Counted from the first letter of the stretch, positions 26,177-35,356 are shown. The stretch: 50,863 nucleotides of DNA from an uncultured Lactobacillus sp. (GCF_947367125.1 NZ_CANBCQ010000015.1:1-50863); one strand, 5' to 3'. The notes: a model not told the origin generated them from the letters alone. Numbers and translations are program-made.

Positions 26177-27334
26177 TTACTTGTTATCTATATTTAACAT
26201 CGTTCTAGTAGTAAATCCTACAAAGTCATGTCCAAATACAGTTCCACTATCACCATATTCACCTGCATCAGTTACATACAAGTAATAGTTAGTGCCTTTA
26301 ACATGGAAGTATAATTGTGGATCTGACAATGAATTATCAATTTTGTAACCATCAAGCTGTACCTTTTGTCCGGCACGATAAATCTTTTTGGTTTGCTTAA
26401 AACTGGAATTATAAGCATATGTATCATCAGTCATCGTTGCCGTAACCGTGCCATTATCAAACAACATATGACCATCAGTATAACCGACATTAGCAGCCTT
26501 GACATACTTGTTTTTACCAATAGCAAAATATGGTTGACCACCAATGGCGGTTGTTTTGAGGGTCATTGTACTTTCATTTGCTTCACCATCTTTGGGATAG
26601 AAAACAAATTTTGAATTGCGAGTTGCTTTTACGGTTGAACCCTCATGGTTAATAGTTTGGCCGTTCAACAATTTACCTTGACTTCTAACTCGTTGACCCT
26701 CTCTATTGTAAACATAAGTGTTGGTAATCAAGGTTAGAGTTCCTTTGCCATTTAATTCTGCTAATTGACTTCCCTTCAGATAATTACCGTTGCCAATATT
26801 GTAGAGCGTCATTGGCGCATAATAATAAGGAACATTAATTACAATTTTAGCGCCTTTTTTATATGTCGCTCTCTTTCCATTCCAGTAAGAAAGCTGTTTA
26901 CCATTTTGATTCATAATCGTGGTATTGCGGGCTAAAGTGATGATAGTTGTTACGCCTTTGGTCAGAGAACCACCTAATGCTTTACTATCAAGATAGCCAC
27001 CTTTACCTAAGGAAATTGCTCGTTTTCCATTAATAATTCGTTGACTACCTAAACCTACATCAAAATAAGTCTTCTTAGCGCCTTTAACGTATCTAGCTTG
27101 ACCATAGAACTTAATTGTTTTACCAGAGGTCAACTTCTTAAATGAAGTAAATTTACCATTTCGAGTATAAACTCTGAATTGATAATCATTGCTCTTTTTA
27201 GGAAGAGCTAAAGTACCGATTTTAGATTGATTGGTTGCTGCTTGTGCTGGCAAAGATGAAGCAGCCAATGGTACCACTGGACTAATAGTCATCAATGCTG
27301 CGACCGAAAACAACATTATTTTCTTCTTATTCAT
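26177..27334 (-). CDS. Secreted SLAP-domain (S-layer-type) protein
   Basis: A 385-residue exported protein. The signal peptide ends near residue 33 (SLPAQA-AT). The mature part is strongly basic and made of short SLAP-like repeats, recognisable by tyrosine-rich pieces such as NTYVYNREGQRVRSQGK, DDTYAYNSSFKQTKK and Y(F/V)K between them. SLAP domains bind teichoic acids or wall polymer non-covalently and occur in S-layer and S-layer-associated proteins of the L. acidophilus group. No LPxTG or catalytic domain is seen. The ATG lies after GGAAAGAGTAATTAT. Confidence 0.85.
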   Translation of the reverse strand: MNKKKIMLFSVAALMTISPVVPLAASSLPAQAATNQSKIGTLALPKKSNDYQFRVYTRNGKFTSFKKLTSGKTIKFYGQARYVKGAKKTYFDVGLGSQRIINGKRAISLGKGGYLDSKALGGSLTKGVTTIITLARNTTIMNQNGKQLSYWNGKRATYKKGAKIVINVPYYYAPMTLYNIGNGNYLKGSQLAELNGKGTLTLITNTYVYNREGQRVRSQGKLLNGQTINHEGSTVKATRNSKFVFYPKDGEANESTMTLKTTAIGGQPYFAIGKNKYVKAANVGYTDGHMLFDNGTVTATMTDDTYAYNSSFKQTKKIYRAGQKVQLDGYKIDNSLSDPQLYFHVKGTNYYLYVTDAGEYGDSGTVFGHDFVGFTTRTMLNIDNK

Positions 27335-27446
27335 ATAATTACTCTTTCCTGTAAAAATTCTTTAAATGATGTTTCACTAATGATATTAGTCTATTACATG
27401 TCAAAAGGTTATTATGATGCTTTGATTTATCCAATTCTTATGTTAA

Positions 27447-27960
27447 TCATGTAATTACCCATTGCTCTGCATGACCATGAAGCTGAGTATAGCCTTCATA
27501 GGGTTCAAGATAGTTTGGTTTAATATGACAAATACGCGATTTCACATCACCACGATGGATCACCCGACCATCCTTTAGCTGATATTTTTCATTCAGAAAT
27601 TGTTTTTTGTTAACAGTACGTGGATTTATATTTTTCGCTGTATTTCTGGCATCTGCAATGAAACTGATCTCTGCTAAAGCCACTTTAAAACTTTGCTCAA
27701 ACAACTGTAGACTAATCATCATAGCATTTTTTAATTTTTGATCTAAGCAATAAAAAGCATAGATTTCTTCAAAGGTAGTCTTTCTTTTAGTCTTAATGAA
27801 ATCATCATTAGTTTCTTCAATAAAATGATCAAGATATTGCCAAACAATTTCATGATAACCATATTCTGAAGTTACATGACCAAAAAATTTTTCATTATCA
27901 ATAATCAACCCCCATTTCACGTAAAAAATCGATTCTAAGGTCGGAAAAATCATTCATCAT
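27447..27960 (-). pseudogene. Abi_2-type abortive infection gene, broken
   Basis: The frame contains FYCLDQKLKNAMMISLQLFE, the (F)xxFDxxL...E pattern of Abi-like (AbiD/AbiF) phage-exclusion proteins, and SRICHIKPNYLEPYEGYT. The N-terminus (DLRIDFLREMG) is in another frame and joins only if one base is removed from the G5 run at 27909-27913. The C-terminal half of the roughly 300-residue family is missing; the frame ends at QWVIT. So it is frameshifted and truncated. Confidence 0.7.
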
Positions 27961-28040
27961 ATTAATGTTATCTTTCTATCAATATACTTTTGTTCAATCA
28001 ATCTGCTAGTAACATCCTGGTGCTGCCAATTCTTATTAAT

Positions 28041-28787
28041 CTATTTAACCGTATTATCACCAGATAAAGTACTAAGTGTCAAACTACTGCCATTCAGCTC
28101 TTTACCGATCTGTGCGTGACTTGCTCTTCCGCCAAAGATTAAATTATCACCACTCACAGTCTGCAAATCACATTGGTCTACTTCAATATTTTTAGCTAAG
28201 TTATCGCCCGAAGTAGTCATAGCCTTTAACTCGGTTAGAATTTGACTATCTTGAATAGTACAATCTCCACTTACCAAATTAATCTTGCCATGATCTACCA
28301 ACACTTTTTCTAATTTAATATCTCCAGAAGTTTCGGTCATAGCTACCTCATCTGCCTTTACTTTCTGCAAGCTTAAATCTCCGCTAACAGAAGTAAATAT
28401 TAATGTCTCTAATCCAACTTGCTTAATTACTGCATCCCCACTTGTTATTTTGATTGTAGTATTGGTTAATTTCTGATTAATCGGAATCGTAACCTTTAAC
28501 ATGCCCACATCATCACGGCCCACAATATTAATTTGTATGCCAGCCTTTTCCCAGAATTTACCATTCTTGCGCTCAACCTTAGGTTCTTTTAGCTCAAGTA
28601 CTTTGCCTACATTAGTTACAATCGGCTTCTTATCTTCTGGTCCATGGTAATGCACTTCAAAGTGGTCACCACCTACTAAGGCAAAATCCATATCAACTAA
28701 ATCTACACTTAATTGATCAAAATTATCATTGCTTAATACTTCATCAATTGTTTTTACTTTACCACTAGCTTTTTTACTGAAAAACAT
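28041..28787 (-). CDS. DUF4097-type SGD-repeat beta-helix protein
   Basis: A 248-residue protein without a signal peptide or membrane segment. After a 100-residue N-terminal part it has at least seven repeats of about 18-20 residues, each starting with T/V/L-SGD (TSGDAVIKQ, VSGDLSLQK, TSGDIKLEK, VSGDCTIQD, TSGDNLAKN, VSGDNLIFG, LSGDNTVK). This is the DUF4097 pattern and predicts a right-handed beta-helix. Function is not established; relatives often sit with PadR or PspC proteins, which are absent here. Start at ATG 28787 behind TTGGAGGAG rather than at 28820. Confidence 0.8.
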   Translation of the reverse strand: MFFSKKASGKVKTIDEVLSNDNFDQLSVDLVDMDFALVGGDHFEVHYHGPEDKKPIVTNVGKVLELKEPKVERKNGKFWEKAGIQINIVGRDDVGMLKVTIPINQKLTNTTIKITSGDAVIKQVGLETLIFTSVSGDLSLQKVKADEVAMTETSGDIKLEKVLVDHGKINLVSGDCTIQDSQILTELKAMTTSGDNLAKNIEVDQCDLQTVSGDNLIFGGRASHAQIGKELNGSSLTLSTLSGDNTVK

Positions 28788-28903
28788 ATTTTGCTCCTCC
28801 AAATTTTTTCTCTTAATCATTTTTATTTTTCTTTAAGTTTACTATCATATTACTATTTTTCAATCTAAAATTACTAAGTGGTCGAAAAATGTTTCCAACA
28901 TGC

Positions 28904-28936
28904 AAAAATGCATCCCCACAACAGTAGAAATGCATT
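28904..28936 (-). terminator. Terminator of dps
   Basis: On the minus strand AAGAATGCAT and ATGCATTTTT pair across a 16-base loop and run into T5. It lies 10 bases after the dps stop. Confidence 0.6.
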
Positions 28937-28944
28937 CTTATCAT

Positions 28945-29412
28945 TTATTCATCGATCTTTGGTGCTTCACCAATTTGTGCTTGCATCATCCAGATTCTTT
29001 TATCAATCGCAGTATGGCAGGAAGTCAAAATATCATTTGAACCATAATCGCCTTCCTCATCACTAGCCTTGATCCCTTCTTCATAAAGATGTTCCAGATA
29101 GCGATAACCAGCAATAATTGTAGCAAATCGTTCTCTCGTTGAAACGCCCCATTCACCAGGATGAGCTTCAATCTTAGTATGTTCAAGCACCTCTTGCAAA
29201 CTAGAATAAGGCGAGCCATCAATTGTAATTAATCTTTCAGCAACTAAATCCCGTTGCTCATCAAGTTCGTCCATTACTTCATCTAGGTATGGGTGCAACT
29301 TTAAAAACTCTGCTCCACGCATATACCAATGCTGTTGACGTACAACCATTATTAATTGAGTGATATCAGCCACAGCTTGATTTAAGATTTCTTTTGTTTT
29401 TGCATATTTCAT
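28945..29412 (-). CDS. dps: Dps ferritin-like DNA protection protein
   Basis: A 155-residue ferritin-like four-helix protein. The interfacial ferroxidase ligands fit the Dps spacing: H28 (QHWY), H40 (LHPYLDE), D55 and E59 (DEQRDLVAER). Dodecamers oxidise Fe2+ with hydrogen peroxide, store iron and may bind DNA, protecting starved or stressed cells. No long basic DNA-binding tail is seen. ATG after AGAGGTAAG. Single gene. Confidence 0.92.
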   Translation of the reverse strand: MKYAKTKEILNQAVADITQLIMVVRQQHWYMRGAEFLKLHPYLDEVMDELDEQRDLVAERLITIDGSPYSSLQEVLEHTKIEAHPGEWGVSTRERFATIIAGYRYLEHLYEEGIKASDEEGDYGSNDILTSCHTAIDKRIWMMQAQIGEAPKIDE

Positions 29413-29511
29413 AAACTTACCTCTTTCACCGAATTGCTCTGTAACCTAAATTATAGCTGATGAAAGTGGTTACAACAAATTATCTGCTCTGCCTATTTTA
29501 CGCGCTCTTCA

Positions 29512-30543
29512 TTAAAAGAATAGCTTACTCATAATAATCATGAAGACCAATAAACACGTTGAACTAATTGCGGCAGCACCAAAGACTGAACCACCACGCT
29601 TGAAAATCACCTTGAAGTTAACTGAAATTCCTAAAGCAGCCATTGCCATCCCTAAAAAGACATATGCTGCTTGAACTAAAGCATCTAAAGTTTGAGCAGA
29701 TAAAGGCAAAAATGTACCAATAACACTGGTTAAAATAAATCCACCTAAAAACCATGGAATCGGTAATTTCTTTGGTGCTCTTTTATGTTCCATTGCACTC
29801 TCAACTGCCAAGCGTTTTTGATACCAATAGCCTACAATTAAAGCAACTGGAGCTAACAGCAAAACGCGAGATAATTTCATAATCAAAGCACTATCTAAAC
29901 TAATCTCACCAAATGCACTACCGGCTGCAACAGCATGGGCAATTTCGTGTAAAGAACCACCTGCAACTACGCCAAATTGCGTATCAGTTAGGCCTAATAA
30001 AGGCTTTAACATAATTTCAAGCAACGTAAACACTGTTCCCATTACACAAACAACTGCAACAGCCAAAACTTCGTTTTCTCTTTTTCTTTCTTCATTTGTA
30101 GTTTCAATCTGAGGTGAGACACCCATCACGGCCGCTGCCCCACAAATACCACAACCACAAGCTGCAAGAATAGCTAATTCATCTTCAGCCCCAAATTTAC
30201 GACTCAGCCAATAAGTAAGCACAATTGTCCCACTAACTGCAAAAGCTGCAACCAAGATGGTTTTAACACCAGCGTCAGCCAACTTCGTTAAATTAAGGCG
30301 AAAACCCAACAAGATAATCCCCAATCTTAAAAACTTGTTGGAAATGAATCCCATTCCGCTTTTTGCTTCAGCCTGTACGCTTTGAGGTGTTATTTGCAAT
30401 GCAATCCCTAATAACAAAGCAATTACTAACGCCCCAATTAAATTTACGTATGGTAATTTAGCCAAAAAAATTCCTGCTACAGAACAGAATAAAGTCATTA
30501 CTGCAGCTAACCAAAATGATTTAGTTTTAATTATGTTTGTCAA
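29512..30543 (-). CDS. YeiH/UPF0324 family membrane transporter
   Basis: A 343-residue protein with about ten transmembrane helices and the family signature GMGFISNKFLRLGIILLGFRLN, then AACGCGICGAAAVMGVSP and GGSLHEIAHAVAAG. The family is annotated as putative sulfate or sulfonate exporters; the substrate is not proven. The start chosen is TTG 30543 behind CGGAGGG; the frame extends further upstream but without ribosome binding site and into the promoter region. Single gene. Confidence 0.85.
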   Translation of the reverse strand: MTNIIKTKSFWLAAVMTLFCSVAGIFLAKLPYVNLIGALVIALLLGIALQITPQSVQAEAKSGMGFISNKFLRLGIILLGFRLNLTKLADAGVKTILVAAFAVSGTIVLTYWLSRKFGAEDELAILAACGCGICGAAAVMGVSPQIETTNEERKRENEVLAVAVVCVMGTVFTLLEIMLKPLLGLTDTQFGVVAGGSLHEIAHAVAAGSAFGEISLDSALIMKLSRVLLLAPVALIVGYWYQKRLAVESAMEHKRAPKKLPIPWFLGGFILTSVIGTFLPLSAQTLDALVQAAYVFLGMAMAALGISVNFKVIFKRGGSVFGAAAISSTCLLVFMIIMSKLFF

Positions 30544-30685
30544 CAAAAATCCCTCCGTATGTGATCTATTTAATTTGACAAACACAACTCCCTTAATGAT
30601 GATATAACTAAGTTTACTATTATTTTCTATCTTTGACAAGACATTTTGTTAATTAATTCACATTTTATAACTTAGCAAAATTATT

Positions 30686-30714
30686 TTGGCATTATTTCAA
30701 TAATAGGTTATAAT
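30686..30714 (+). promoter_or_regulatory. Promoter of tRNA-Ser
   Basis: TTGGCA (30686-30691), 17 bases, TATAAT (30709-30714), with the tRNA starting 12 bases later. Confidence 0.8.
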
Positions 30715-30725
30715 ATTTTCGTTAC

Positions 30726-30814
30726 GGAGTGTTGGCAGAGTGGTAATGCACCGGACTCGAAATCCGGCGAACCAAGTTTCCCTTGGCGCGCAGGTTCAAA
30801 TCCTGTACACTCCT
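30726..30814 (+). tRNA. tRNA-Ser (anticodon CGA)
   Basis: A class II tRNA: acceptor stem GGAGTGT/ACACTCC, anticodon stem CCGGA/TCCGG with loop CTCGAAA giving CGA (reads UCG), a long variable arm CCAAGTTTCCCTTGG, and T arm CAGGTTCAAATCCTG. CCA is not encoded. The discriminator base reads as U, whereas G is usual for serine tRNAs. It is a solitary tRNA with its own promoter and terminator. Confidence 0.95.
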
Positions 30815-30830
30815 TTTGTCAATATGTGGA

Positions 30831-30858
30831 AAATCAAGCTGTAAAGCTTGATTTTTTT
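30831..30858 (+). terminator. Terminator after tRNA-Ser
   Basis: Perfect stem AAATCAAGCT/AGCTTGATTT with a four-base loop, followed by T7 counting the last stem bases. Confidence 0.9.
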
Positions 30859-30991
30859 ACGTTAATGAGTAGTTCACAACCAAGTCAAATAATTCAAAAA
30901 TAATATTAATTTTGTCTAAAGATTGCGATTATTTTTATTTTTCCGGTTAAAATAGACTTACTTATAAAAGTAATTGGGGATTTTCTTATTA

Positions 30992-31567
30992 ATGAATAAT
31001 TATTTTGTGTTGCTGCTTTCTGCGGCAATTTTACTATGGCTTATTTTTAGTGTAAAAAATTCACGTCGGTTTAACATCTTTGATCACTGGTTGCACCATC
31101 AACTAGTTAAACACCATGATGGTTATAACTGGCAAGTGATCGCCTTCATCAATGATCCCAAATTAATGGTAGTTTGGGATGTATTATTAGCAGGTCTGCT
31201 TTTAAATGAGGAGCGCAATTTAACCGCACTATGGGTATTAGGGACGTTAGCCTTTGCGGATATTTCGGGAATTATTTTAAAGAAATTAATCCGCCGGCAG
31301 CGACCAATTAAGCATTCTGACTTAGAAGATGGTTACAGTTTCCCTAGCGGTCACGTACTGGGAGCAACTACTATGGGCTTAATTGTCTTACAATTGTTTG
31401 CCAAAGACTTGGGGATTGGTTTTGTTATTGTAGTCATCACACTATGGGCAATGGTAATTTTCTCCCGCTTAAGTTTAAAGGCTCACTACCCCTCTGACGT
31501 ACTGGGAGCAACCAGTTTAGCAATTGTGTGTTTCAGTATTTCACAACAACTATTTTTAGCTATTTAA
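30992..31567 (+). CDS. PAP2-type membrane phosphatase
   Basis: A 191-residue protein with five or six membrane segments and the complete PAP2 signature: KKLIRRQRP, FPSGH and SRLSLKAHYPSD. Likely dephosphorylates a lipid such as undecaprenyl pyrophosphate or phosphatidate at the outer face of the membrane. The start is placed at ATG 30992; an in-frame TTG at 30974 overlaps the TTGGGGA sequence that would act as ribosome binding site. Confidence 0.88.
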   Translation: MNNYFVLLLSAAILLWLIFSVKNSRRFNIFDHWLHHQLVKHHDGYNWQVIAFINDPKLMVVWDVLLAGLLLNEERNLTALWVLGTLAFADISGIILKKLIRRQRPIKHSDLEDGYSFPSGHVLGATTMGLIVLQLFAKDLGIGFVIVVITLWAMVIFSRLSLKAHYPSDVLGATSLAIVCFSISQQLFLAI

Positions 31568-31604
31568 AAAGATGATGTTCAAAGTCGAACACCATCTTTA
31601 TTTT
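31568..31604. terminator. Bidirectional terminator
   Basis: Stem AAAGATGATGTTC/GAACACCATCTTT between the convergent PAP2 and degV genes, with T tract on the plus strand. Confidence 0.8.
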
Positions 31605-32438
31605 TTATTCATGAAAGCCAATCATAATGCCGCCCTCTTCAGCGTAAAAACTACACAAACCATGCATTGGCCGAATAGTAACTTGGGCAGCAGGATATTC
31701 TGCTAAAATCTTTTCTTTAATTATCGTCGCATCTTTTTCATTTTCGCAGTGATCAATAATGACCTCACCGCCGTGATAATTATCTTCTTTCATATATTTA
31801 ATAAGCTCACGAATGGCTTTTTTCATTCCGCGTGCTTTAGTTAACAGTTCTAGTTTTCCTTCCTTACTTGCGGTACCAATTAAATTGATTTTGAGCAAAC
31901 CGGCAATTTTCGCTACCGTTGAAGAAACACGACCGTTTAAAGATAAATTATGTAGTGATTGTAAAACAAAGAGCAAATGAGTTTGCATTCTAAATTTGGC
32001 AATTCCTTCTTCTAGATCGACAAATCGCATTTCTCCTTGAAGCATTTTTTCAATACCATGAACAATAATTGCCAATTCAGGGCCAGCGCTTCTTGAATCA
32101 ACTACAATAATTTTGCTTAAGGGATGCTTTTCTTCATACATTGCCTTAGCTTGCAATGCTGAAGAAAAAGTACCACTCATACTGCTAGTCATAGTAATGA
32201 TAATGGCTTTTTCTACTCCTTCAAGTGCATCAAGCCATGCTTGAATACTGGGACAAGTTGTTTTTCCTGCAACATCATTTTTATTCATATTGGACAAAAA
32301 TTCAGCTAGATTCAAATTTTGATTATCAAGGTAATCCTTGCCGCCAAACGAAATTGTCAATGGCACTACTTCTAAGTTGCGTGCCGGATCGTCAACCATA
32401 TTAGAACTTGAGTCAACAATTAATTTTATCTTTTCCAT
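31605..32438 (-). CDS. DegV family fatty-acid-binding protein
   Basis: A 277-residue cytoplasmic protein. N-terminal IKLIVDSSSNM, the central TCPSIQAWLDAL and TMTSSMSGTFSSAL, and VDSRSAGPELA match the DegV fold. Members of this family bind a single fatty acid and present it to the kinase FakA for phospholipid synthesis. No FakA gene is in the window. ATG behind AAGGATT. Single gene, divergent from enolase. Confidence 0.9.
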   Translation of the reverse strand: MEKIKLIVDSSSNMVDDPARNLEVVPLTISFGGKDYLDNQNLNLAEFLSNMNKNDVAGKTTCPSIQAWLDALEGVEKAIIITMTSSMSGTFSSALQAKAMYEEKHPLSKIIVVDSRSAGPELAIIVHGIEKMLQGEMRFVDLEEGIAKFRMQTHLLFVLQSLHNLSLNGRVSSTVAKIAGLLKINLIGTASKEGKLELLTKARGMKKAIRELIKYMKEDNYHGGEVIIDHCENEKDATIIKEKILAEYPAAQVTIRPMHGLCSFYAEEGGIMIGFHE

Positions 32439-32528
32439 TTTTTAATCCTTTATAATATTGTTTAATTAATACATATATTATAGCGCCTCAATATAGATTC
32501 TTTTAGCCCACTTTACTAATTTTTAAAA

Positions 32529-32576
32529 TGTAAACCGCTTTCATATGTTTACACAGTCACAAAGTTAGGCTAAAAT
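32529..32576 (+). promoter_or_regulatory. Enolase promoter with cre-like element
   Basis: TTTACA (32548-32553), 17 bases, TAAAAT (32571-32576). Just upstream, TGTAAACCGCTTTCA (32529-32543) looks like a CcpA site but has one base too many in the centre compared with the usual consensus. Upstream position would suit activation; this is inference. Confidence 0.65.
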
Positions 32577-32658
32577 TTGTGTTGTAAAGCGGAGCAAAAA
32601 TTGTTCCGTATGGTATGTAAATTTTTGTGCATGCCATAATTTTTGAGGAGGTTTATTA

Positions 32659-33945
32659 ATGCTCAAATCAGTTATTGAAAATGTACACGCACTCGAAATT
32701 TTCGACTCTCGTGGTAACCCAACTGTTGAAGTTCACGTTACTCTTTCAAACGGTGTCGTAGGTAAGGCTGAAGTTCCATCAGGTGCTTCAACTGGTGAAA
32801 ACGAAGCTGTTGAATTACGTGACGGTGGTTCACGTCTTGGTGGTAAGGGTGTTTCAAAGGCTGTTAACAATGTTAACACTGAAATCAACGATGCTCTTAA
32901 GGGTATGGACCCATACAACCAACCAATGATCGACAAGACCATGATCGACTTAGACGGTACTCCAAACAAGGGTCGTCTTGGTGCCAACGCTATCTTAGGT
33001 GTATCAATGGCTACTGCAGTTGCAGCTGCTAACGATGCTCACCTTCCATTGTACAGATACCTTGGCGGTACTGATCTTGAAATGCCACAAACTTTCCACA
33101 ACGTTATCAACGGTGGTGAACACGCTGACAACGGTATTGACATTCAAGAATTCATGATCACTCCAGTTGCTAAGACTTCATTCCGTGACGGTTTTGAAAA
33201 GATCGTCAACGTATACCACACCTTGAAGAAGGTTCTTGAAGACATGGGTTACGAAACTGGTTTAGGTGACGAAGGTGGTTTCGCTCCTAACATGAAGAAC
33301 TCAGAAGAAGCTTTGAAGGCTCTTCACGAATCAATCATCAAGGCTGGTTACAAGCCAGGTGAAGACATCGCTATCGCATGTGACTGTGCTGCTTCATACT
33401 TCTACAACAAGGAAGACGGTAAGTACCACCTTGAAGGTAAGGTTCTTACTGATGAAGAATTAGCAGATTACTACGACAAGCTTTTGGACGAATTCCCAGA
33501 ATTAATTTCTATGGAAGACCCATACGACGAAAACGATGTTGAAGGTATGGTTAAGTTCACTAAGAGCCACAAGGACCGTATCCAAATCGTTCTTGACGAC
33601 TTCATTTGTACTAACCCTGCACTTTTGACTAAGGCTATCAAGGAAGGTGCTGGTAACGCTTCACTTATCAAGTTGAACCAAATCGGTACTGTTACTGAAA
33701 CCCTTGAAACTATCCGTCTTTCACGTAAGAACGGCTACAACACTATGATTTCTCACCGTTCAGGTGAAACTGGTGACACCTTCATCGCTGACTTAGCTGT
33801 TGCCGTTAACGGTGGTCAACTTAAGACCGGTGCTCCAGCTCGTTCAGAACGTGTTGAAAAGTACAACCGCTTACTTGAAATCGAAGAAGAACTTGGCGAA
33901 GGCGAACGTCTTGCATTCTTCCCAGACGATGTTGACCACGATTAA
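32659..33945 (+). CDS. eno: Enolase
   Basis: A 428-residue glycolytic enzyme converting 2-phosphoglycerate to phosphoenolpyruvate. Signature segments: EIFDSRGNPTVEVHV, GASTGENEAVELRDG, the Mg2+ ligands around ACDCAAS, SMEDPYDEND and LDDFICTNP, and catalytic lysine in LIKLNQIGT followed by MISHRSGETGD. ATG after TTGAGGAGG. Codon use is unlike the neighbours, with strong preference for GGT, CGT, AAC, GAC, CTT and AAG, as in the most highly expressed genes. Single gene with its own promoter and terminator. Confidence 0.98.
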   Translation: MLKSVIENVHALEIFDSRGNPTVEVHVTLSNGVVGKAEVPSGASTGENEAVELRDGGSRLGGKGVSKAVNNVNTEINDALKGMDPYNQPMIDKTMIDLDGTPNKGRLGANAILGVSMATAVAAANDAHLPLYRYLGGTDLEMPQTFHNVINGGEHADNGIDIQEFMITPVAKTSFRDGFEKIVNVYHTLKKVLEDMGYETGLGDEGGFAPNMKNSEEALKALHESIIKAGYKPGEDIAIACDCAASYFYNKEDGKYHLEGKVLTDEELADYYDKLLDEFPELISMEDPYDENDVEGMVKFTKSHKDRIQIVLDDFICTNPALLTKAIKEGAGNASLIKLNQIGTVTETLETIRLSRKNGYNTMISHRSGETGDTFIADLAVAVNGGQLKTGAPARSERVEKYNRLLEIEEELGEGERLAFFPDDVDHD

Positions 33946-33971
33946 TTTCGAGTTAACCGAGTATAATTTCA

Positions 33972-34007
33972 AAAAAAGCATGAGAATTAATTTTCTCATG
34001 CTTTTTT
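33972..34007 (+). terminator. Terminator of eno
   Basis: Stem AAAAAAGCATGAGAA/TTCTCATGCTTTTTT around a short loop; the gene on the other strand also ends here. Confidence 0.92.
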
Positions 34008-34024
34008 GTTGCGCTTTTACATAT

Positions 34025-34660
34025 TTATTTTATCAATTTGCTAAAAGCCTTATTTAAAGTGCGATCCTTAACTACTTTTACCATAATTGGATTTTCGTTT
34101 TTAGATTGATCAAGCAAGATAATTGGATTTTTATCCTTCAAACAGAACAAGTAAGTATTATGCCACGATTTAAAATCATCATTAGCAATGGCAAGCACAT
34201 TATAGTCATATTCTGTTTTGCCAATTGGACTGTAGCCGATCTCAATCGTTTTTTTATTTAGAATAAATCGATTAGTAGTCAATACTTTGGGGTAAGTTGC
34301 ACCCTTTTTAGTCTTTAAACTCTTTTTTCCATCATAGAATTGATAAGTTTGCCCTGACTTTTTACCCCAGTTATTAACTTTCCTTTTTAGTTTAACAGTT
34401 TTAGCGGCATCCCAGATTCTAGTTGCTTTTTCTTTATCTTTCCTCTTATCTGGCTTAGCCTTCTGTTTAGGCTTAACTTGTTTTTTGTCTAAAAATTGCT
34501 TTTTTACTGGTTTTGTTTTCTTTTTAGCAACTGTTGTTTTCTTAGTTTTTTTTACTTCACCAATAGTTACTGCATCTTTACCGAAATGAACTTGACTACA
34601 ACCAGTTAAAGTCGTTGCTAAGATAACTGCAGTGAGTCCTATTAAAATTTTTCTATTCAT
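34025..34660 (-). CDS. DUF4767-type lipoprotein
   Basis: A 211-residue exported lipoprotein. Signal peptide with lipobox LTGC (cysteine about residue 21), then a very lysine-rich linker (about residues 35-80, KKTK/KPKQK pieces), then a C-terminal globular domain with RIWDAAKTVKLKRKVNNWG and TYQFYDG, resembling DUF4767. Function unknown. The basic linker probably lets the domain reach through the anionic wall. No ribosome binding site stronger than ATGGAG is seen upstream. Confidence 0.75.
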   Translation of the reverse strand: MNRKILIGLTAVILATTLTGCSQVHFGKDAVTIGEVKKTKKTTVAKKKTKPVKKQFLDKKQVKPKQKAKPDKRKDKEKATRIWDAAKTVKLKRKVNNWGKKSGQTYQFYDGKKSLKTKKGATYPKVLTTNRFILNKKTIEIGYSPIGKTEYDYNVLAIANDDFKSWHNTYLFCLKDKNPIILLDQSKNENPIMVKVVKDRTLNKAFSKLIK

Positions 34661-34736
34661 AATTGCTCCATTTATTATTTCTTATAATATTATTGCATAA
34701 AATAGTCTCATTAAACTTTATTTAGGCAAAAAAATA

Positions 34737-34760
34737 GAGCTAATTTTCCAATTAGCTCGC
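34737..34760 (-). terminator. Terminator of the nitroreductase remnant
   Basis: Perfect stem GAGCTAATT/AATTAGCTC with a T-rich tail on the minus strand (34728-34736). Confidence 0.8.
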
Positions 34761-34766
34761 GGTCTT

Positions 34767-35254
34767 TTAATAAATGGTGACTTGATAACGATTGGAACGA
34801 TCTGTTTCTTCTGTTTTTTCAGCAATCTTTCCAACTGGCACTATAACACTCGTTTGAAAGGCAGGATCAATGCCTAATTCTTTTTGCAATTCACCGGCAT
34901 CATTTAACCTAACTGCACCGCCCATGACATAAACTGAACCTAATCCTAAGTCTGTTGCTGCCAGCATAATATTTTCTGCTGCACAAGATGCGTCTCGTTC
35001 ACCAAACATGCTATCTTTTTTGGTATTAATTACAAACAATACCGGTGCATTGTAGCAAGCATTATCAGTTTTTTTTCGATCTTATTGCGTAATCCTTCAT
35101 CCTTAACCACAACTAGATTCATCACATCTGTTTGATGCATTCCACAAGGTGCAGTTTGAAAAGCGACAATCAAGTTCTTAAGATCATCATCTGAAATACT
35201 TTCTTTACTAAAATTTCTAACTGCTCTTCAATTAGTAAAAATTGAATTTACCAT
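34767..35254 (-). pseudogene. Nitroreductase family protein, broken
   Basis: From ATG 35254 (GCGGAGG upstream) the frame has an in-frame TGA at 35228-35230 where RRAVRNFS would be expected, continues with SISDDDLKNLIVAFQTAP, and loses one base in the T8 run at 35069-35076. The rest (APVLFVINTKKD, AENIMLAATDLGLGSVY) runs to 34767 in the third frame. The pattern is that of an FMN-dependent nitroreductase of about 165 residues. A downstream ATG (about 35039) could still give a 90-residue piece, but without the FMN-binding N-terminus. Confidence 0.85.
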
Positions 35255-35304
35255 ATATGCCTCCGCATTTACTTTACATGCTTATTTTAGCATGTAATCT
35301 TTTA

Positions 35305-35333
35305 TTAACAACGCTTTCATAAATATTTATGAT
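35305..35333 (+). promoter_or_regulatory. Promoter of the ROK kinase gene, overlapped by a cre-like site
   Basis: TTAACA (35305-35310), 17 bases, TATGAT (35328-35333). The sequence TTAACAACGCTTTCA (35305-35319) matches the CcpA consensus WTGNAARCGNWWWCA at 13 of 15 positions and covers the -35 box, so glucose repression is likely. Confidence 0.65.
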
Positions 35334-35340
35334 GTTCTTA

Positions 35341-35356
35341 AAAAGTATAGATTTTT
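35341..35356 (+). promoter_or_regulatory. Candidate GntR/UTRA operator (site 1)
   Basis: AAAAGTATAGATTTTT, 8 bases after the -10 box of the ROK kinase gene. The same 16 bases occur at 36319-36334. It contains the GTnTAnAY core of HutC-type GntR operators. Confidence 0.55.

Noticed and set aside
32529..32543. Canonical CcpA site upstream of eno
   Set aside because: The palindrome has one base too many in the centre and three mismatches to the consensus in either register, so it is reported only as cre-like.
32733..33671. Minus-strand open frames inside eno and similar frames opposite other strongly biased genes
   Set aside because: They mirror the codon bias of the real gene, lack ribosome binding sites and resemble no protein family.
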